Positions 60,520-64,000 of a stretch of DNA of 64,000 nt are shown here, one piece after another. Below the pieces are notes generated by a model that saw only the letters and a program-made list of their open reading frames with translations, was not told the DNA's origin and ran no database searches. Every line of letters starts with the position of its first letter. The stretch's first letter is position 1. This DNA comes from Pyxicephalus adspersus (lineage: Eukaryota > Chordata > Amphibia > Anura > Pyxicephalidae). The stretch covers positions 21,567,082 to 21,631,081 of the forward strand of contig NC_092864.1 of NCBI RefSeq assembly GCF_032062135.1, given 5' to 3'. Made by a program: the position numbers and the translations under genes.

Positions 60520-62729
60520 ATAAAGTATTTGTCTATGCAGGGCAGGTTAAATAGGCAATATTAACCTTCTCACAAAATATTAGTAGGGAGGTTTTTGTGA
60601 CTTCATTGTAAAACTTGCAACATTCATACACAAATGTTTTAAAAAATAAAGTAATTTAGGTTTAGACTCAGTTTGACTGCTTATTATTTGACAGTTCTTG
60701 CTTTGCTTCATCGAAATAAGTGTTTTCGAAAATGGCATAGTTAAAAAAGCCCAATTTTACCAGGAAATTTACTCAGCTGTCTTTACAGTTAAATGATGTT
60801 CTTCTAAGTATAATTATGGGCAAAAATGGCATATAAAATTCAGTCAGTCAGTGGCATTAACACAGCAATTTTTTTTTGTTTACCCATATCCCTGAGAAAC
60901 AAAAACTACTGGCAGCATCAGCAGGTAATAAAACTGTATTACTGGGAGGACTCAAATACTGCCAAGGTAATGTAATGCATTAATGGCATCATATGTGTAA
61001 TTTTCGACTGTGCCCATCATTTCTTATTTAGAGGAATGATGTACCTTCTGAAATAAGTGATATTAGAGAATCAGTGTTCAGAACCCTACATATTATTACC
61101 TTACTTATTTACAGCGAGCAGCTTGTATTATGTAGAGCTTTCACCATGATGATCAAGAAGCAATTGGATTGTAAAGTAGAAAACCCTTTCATCAGAGTTC
61201 TTTTTTTACGGCAGTCACATTTTCCATGCAGACATTTTTTACATGCTATATTGCTGGAAGAGACTGGCATTTATCTCTATTCTATTTCACGGGGAGAAAC
61301 AGATGTGAAATACAATACTTTTTCTGGTGTGAGAACATCAGAATGAGATATGTGAGCAAAAACAGAAAAAGCTAGCTGGGCATGCTAATAGCTGGGGAGT
61401 GTTTTATGCAAAAACACCACCTCTTTATAGTTTGAGAAGACTGTTAGATACAGCAAGACCAGCTATATACAAAGACATAAAAGAACATCTGTGAAATTGA
61501 GATGTAGCACCTGAGTTCAGCACTGTGACAAATTCAGATTTTCTATATACAGCCTATCAACTGCCAGCTGTAATTTTTCCAGTTTAGTTTAAAAAAATAA
61601 AGGAAGCCTCTAACTGGTTAGTATATGCAACCAATACATTTCATGCAACTTTTATACTTTTTTATATTTTAATTAAAATTGGATGTGGAAAGACTTTTGT
61701 GAATGGGCTCATACTTTAAAGCAGACAGAAGTGAACACATTACCAACATTTAAATAGGAATTTTACTCCTTTTGTATGACTCCAGACAGTTTAGTATAGA
61801 GCTGGTGGTAGACCATTACAGCTACAGCTATGTGTATTATTCTAGATAGTCCTGTCATTTGCAGGGCACCTGCATTTGATATCCTGCTTAGAAAAGTTGT
61901 GTTGTACATTCCCAATCTAGACAACTAGACAATCCAGAGAAAAGCTCCCTGAAAATAAAGACCACTTGCATTATTCTCATAGAGCAAGTCATTGCACTCT
62001 GGGAAACTTGTTCCCTGCCAAAACTTACAAATAGCGAAACCTGTTTGTTCCTCAATAACGGTAGCAAATCTTCAAGGGAAGAAGGAAAAATGCCCTGTGT
62101 ACCCCAGCTTCTGATAAGTGTTTCTTATACTCAAATATAAGTCTCCTAGCGTGTTTATTGCCACTTGTATCCTTCCTGCATTTAAGCAGTTACTGATTCC
62201 TACTTCTCAAGTGACCAACTGTGCAGCTGCAGACTTTTTTAGGGACTATAGGACACCACCTGCTCAATGGTGAGCCTACTTCTCACTCTGAGTACACCTT
62301 GCAATAAACCATAATCTGTACAGAATTCCTGTAAAAAATTGTTTGGTTATGTGATCAACCAAAGACTTGCATTGACACATATTGCAGCCCATGGTATGAG
62401 TTGCATCTTGTCACACACATGTGAAAGCATGTTTTTGGAAAATGGTGAAATGGCAGAAGATGTATATATTTGATATAATGCTGCTTACTATATATATCTA
62501 TTTGTATTTTTCTTACTGCCAATAAAGAAATATTAAAAAAGAAAAGAAAGGAGACTAGGAAAGATGTTTTGTTGAAGCCACAAAATAGATGTGTATTGGT
62601 AGGAAACTGGTGATAGCAAATGGATAAATATATATAATTAGTACAGTATGTACATTAAATGTTTTACTGGTGCCTTACCCCATTCTCATGATGGAATTTA
62701 GAGGCTAGTGTCTATATTTTGGAACTGCT
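60520..62729. other. Spacer, possible LINE 3' tail
   Basis: GCCAATAAAGAAATATTAAA at about 62519 followed by an A/G-rich run looks like a poly(A)-signal-bearing retroposon end, but nothing upstream supports it. No gene recognised. Confidence 0.35.
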
Positions 62730-62775
62730 CCTTAAACCGACACAATTCAACCTTAGGCTTCCTCAGGGGTATTAG
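62730..62775 (-). repeat. Weak relative of the hammerhead-like motif
   Basis: Minus strand: CCCCTGAGGAAGCCTAAGG then TTGAATTGTGTCGG. Order recalls the motif at 50.5 kb with CUGAUGA changed to CUGAGGA and the GAAACGCGTC block decayed. Resemblance only. Confidence 0.25.
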
Positions 62776-63124
62776 AGCAGCCATGGAACAGAAATGTCAT
62801 CCATGGTGGGCGATGAAAAGGATAACAAAAGGGTTCACACACAGTTCATTCTCAATTTTTGGTAGGAGCTTTAAATAATGGAGATTGGTTTGTCATTTAC
62901 AGGAATTAATGGTAATAGAATTGATGGTGGTGTAGATTATTATGGATAAACAAGCTCCTTAGTGGTATTGCATAGTCAGTGTGTGGATGATGAACAGCAT
63001 AGACAGCATTTAAACATTTTAAAACATTGGCCTCAACAAAACGCTATTCCTCCTTTCTTATAATTTACTTCTGATTTGGTACAATGTTGCCCAGTTGCCA
63101 GTGCTGGCAGTGTTCTGTACTCAC

Positions 63125-63199
63125 CATGTCTGAATTCCTCTGCATCTCTGCAATGTCCACAAAGTTCCATACTCTTCTGCTGCAACCAGAACCATTGTC
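63125..63199 (-). other. Candidate exon (unproven)
   Basis: Read on the minus strand, a pyrimidine-rich run ending ACCCACCTGTACCCCAG precedes 75 bp that end at GACATG|GTGAGTACAG, a strong donor. The frame is open over 25 codons, in phase 0 at both borders. Peptide begins DNGSGCSRRVWNFVDIAEMQ. No family recognised; chance remains likely. Confidence 0.2.
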
Positions 63200-63325
63200 C
63201 TGGGGTACAGGTGGGTAAGGAAACCCCTCAGTTTCAACTAGGTATCTGACAATAAGCCAGGAAAGGAGACCCCTATACTGAACTATTTTCTGCCTGATAC
63301 CATTCAATGAGCTGACAATGCTCAT

Positions 63326-64000
63326 TTTTAATACGTTTCTTTATGTTGTTGTGCTGACAGCTTAATGTAAAAGACTGTTGATCTTCTGGTTCTGCTCTAC
63401 TTGTTTCTCCCAGTGGGTGAGCAGCTAAAGTTCAATCCGAGACCTGACACCATCCAACATTTAGATACTGATTATTAATAAATAAGAATTTTCACTTTGC
63501 ACAGTGCATGTCACTTCTCTACTGTGTCTGAATTATCGGTGAAAAAATGAGATATTCTTCCACAAATTTAGTTTTGTAGCTGGTAAAAGTTTCTTGGGAG
63601 TCTATTAACAGATCAGTAAGAATAAGGGAATACTTCATTATCTAGTTTCCTTATTCATTTCATCCTTCACATTATCACATTATCTCTTTATGAGCAATGG
63701 GAACCATGCAGTATTGAAATCAAAGGGATAACAGAGATCTAAAAGCAACTAAAAAAATCAAAGTTATAAACTCATAATCGGTTCACCATATGTTCAAGTT
63801 TGAAGGACATTGGGTAATTGTTACAAGGTATAATATACTGTCAATGTAAGAACTAGATCATGTAACCTGAATATTTACTATGGAGGGCACCTGCCAGCAC
63901 ATACCTGCATGGATCTGACATTATTTCAGATGTCTGTGGATTTTGATGCGCTGTAGATCCTATCCTTTAAAGAAATCCTATTTCCCCAAGACACATTCTA
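63326..64000. other. Spacer, nothing recognised
   Basis: AT-rich end of the window without gene or repeat signal. Confidence 0.4.

Noticed and set aside
1..64000. CRISPR arrays, bacterial operons, ribosomal or transfer RNA genes
   Set aside because: None seen; the window is vertebrate-type DNA and no regular spacer arrays or RNA gene signatures occur.

Overview
The window looks like intergenic or intronic DNA from a vertebrate, most likely an anuran amphibian. It is AT-rich, has no prokaryote-style gene layout, and carries a dense mix of old interspersed repeats: a Gmr1-like Ty3/Gypsy element, Tc1-like transposons, hAT-type and palindromic MITEs, a LINE 3' end, LTR fragments, and a hammerhead-ribozyme-like motif of the kind carried by Penelope-like elements. 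The anuran assignment is inferred from this repeat mix, not from an identified gene. No host protein-coding gene could be identified with confidence. Most open frames of 60-110 codons are chance frames or lie inside repeats.

Region by region. At 0.6-0.9 kb there is a hAT-like MITE. At 3.1 kb and 63.1 kb there are two weak candidate exons, each with splice-like borders and an open frame. From 6.0 to 9.7 kb on the minus strand lies a decayed LTR retrotransposon of the Ty3/Gypsy, Gmr1-like type: gag with a SCAN-related capsid segment, a degraded zinc knuckle, protease, a stub of integrase, reverse transcriptase, RNase H, a polypurine tract and two unequal LTRs. An assembly gap follows at 9928-10679. 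From 13.6 kb on, copies of a palindromic MITE recur four times. At 17.1-18.3 kb a Tc1-like transposase relic is split by a hAT-type MITE with an intact 8-bp target duplication. At 25.2-27.4 kb two copies of a 455-bp TA-flanked DNA transposon lie in opposite orientation, with a third fragment at 31.5 kb. At 37.1-37.6 kb a 100-bp tandem repeat contains a nested 16-bp repeat. At 42.9-43.5 kb there is a retroposed insert with a 15-bp target duplication. At 44.1-44.3 kb a second Tc1-like transposase fragment runs into a local tandem repeat. At 50.3-50.9 kb a long inverted repeat holds a hammerhead-like ribozyme motif in its loop, followed at 51 kb by the 3' end of a LINE. Solo-LTR-like sequences lie at 45 and 56 kb.

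Between the repeats are several stretches of mixed-composition, repeat-poor DNA containing homeodomain (TAAT) or POU octamer (ATTTGCAT) words. These resemble conserved non-coding elements of a gene desert, but this cannot be tested without alignment. The genes seen do not form a working pathway: every coding remnant belongs to a transposable element and carries stops, frameshifts or deletions. The most interesting single object is the hammerhead-like RNA motif at 50495-50554 (minus strand).
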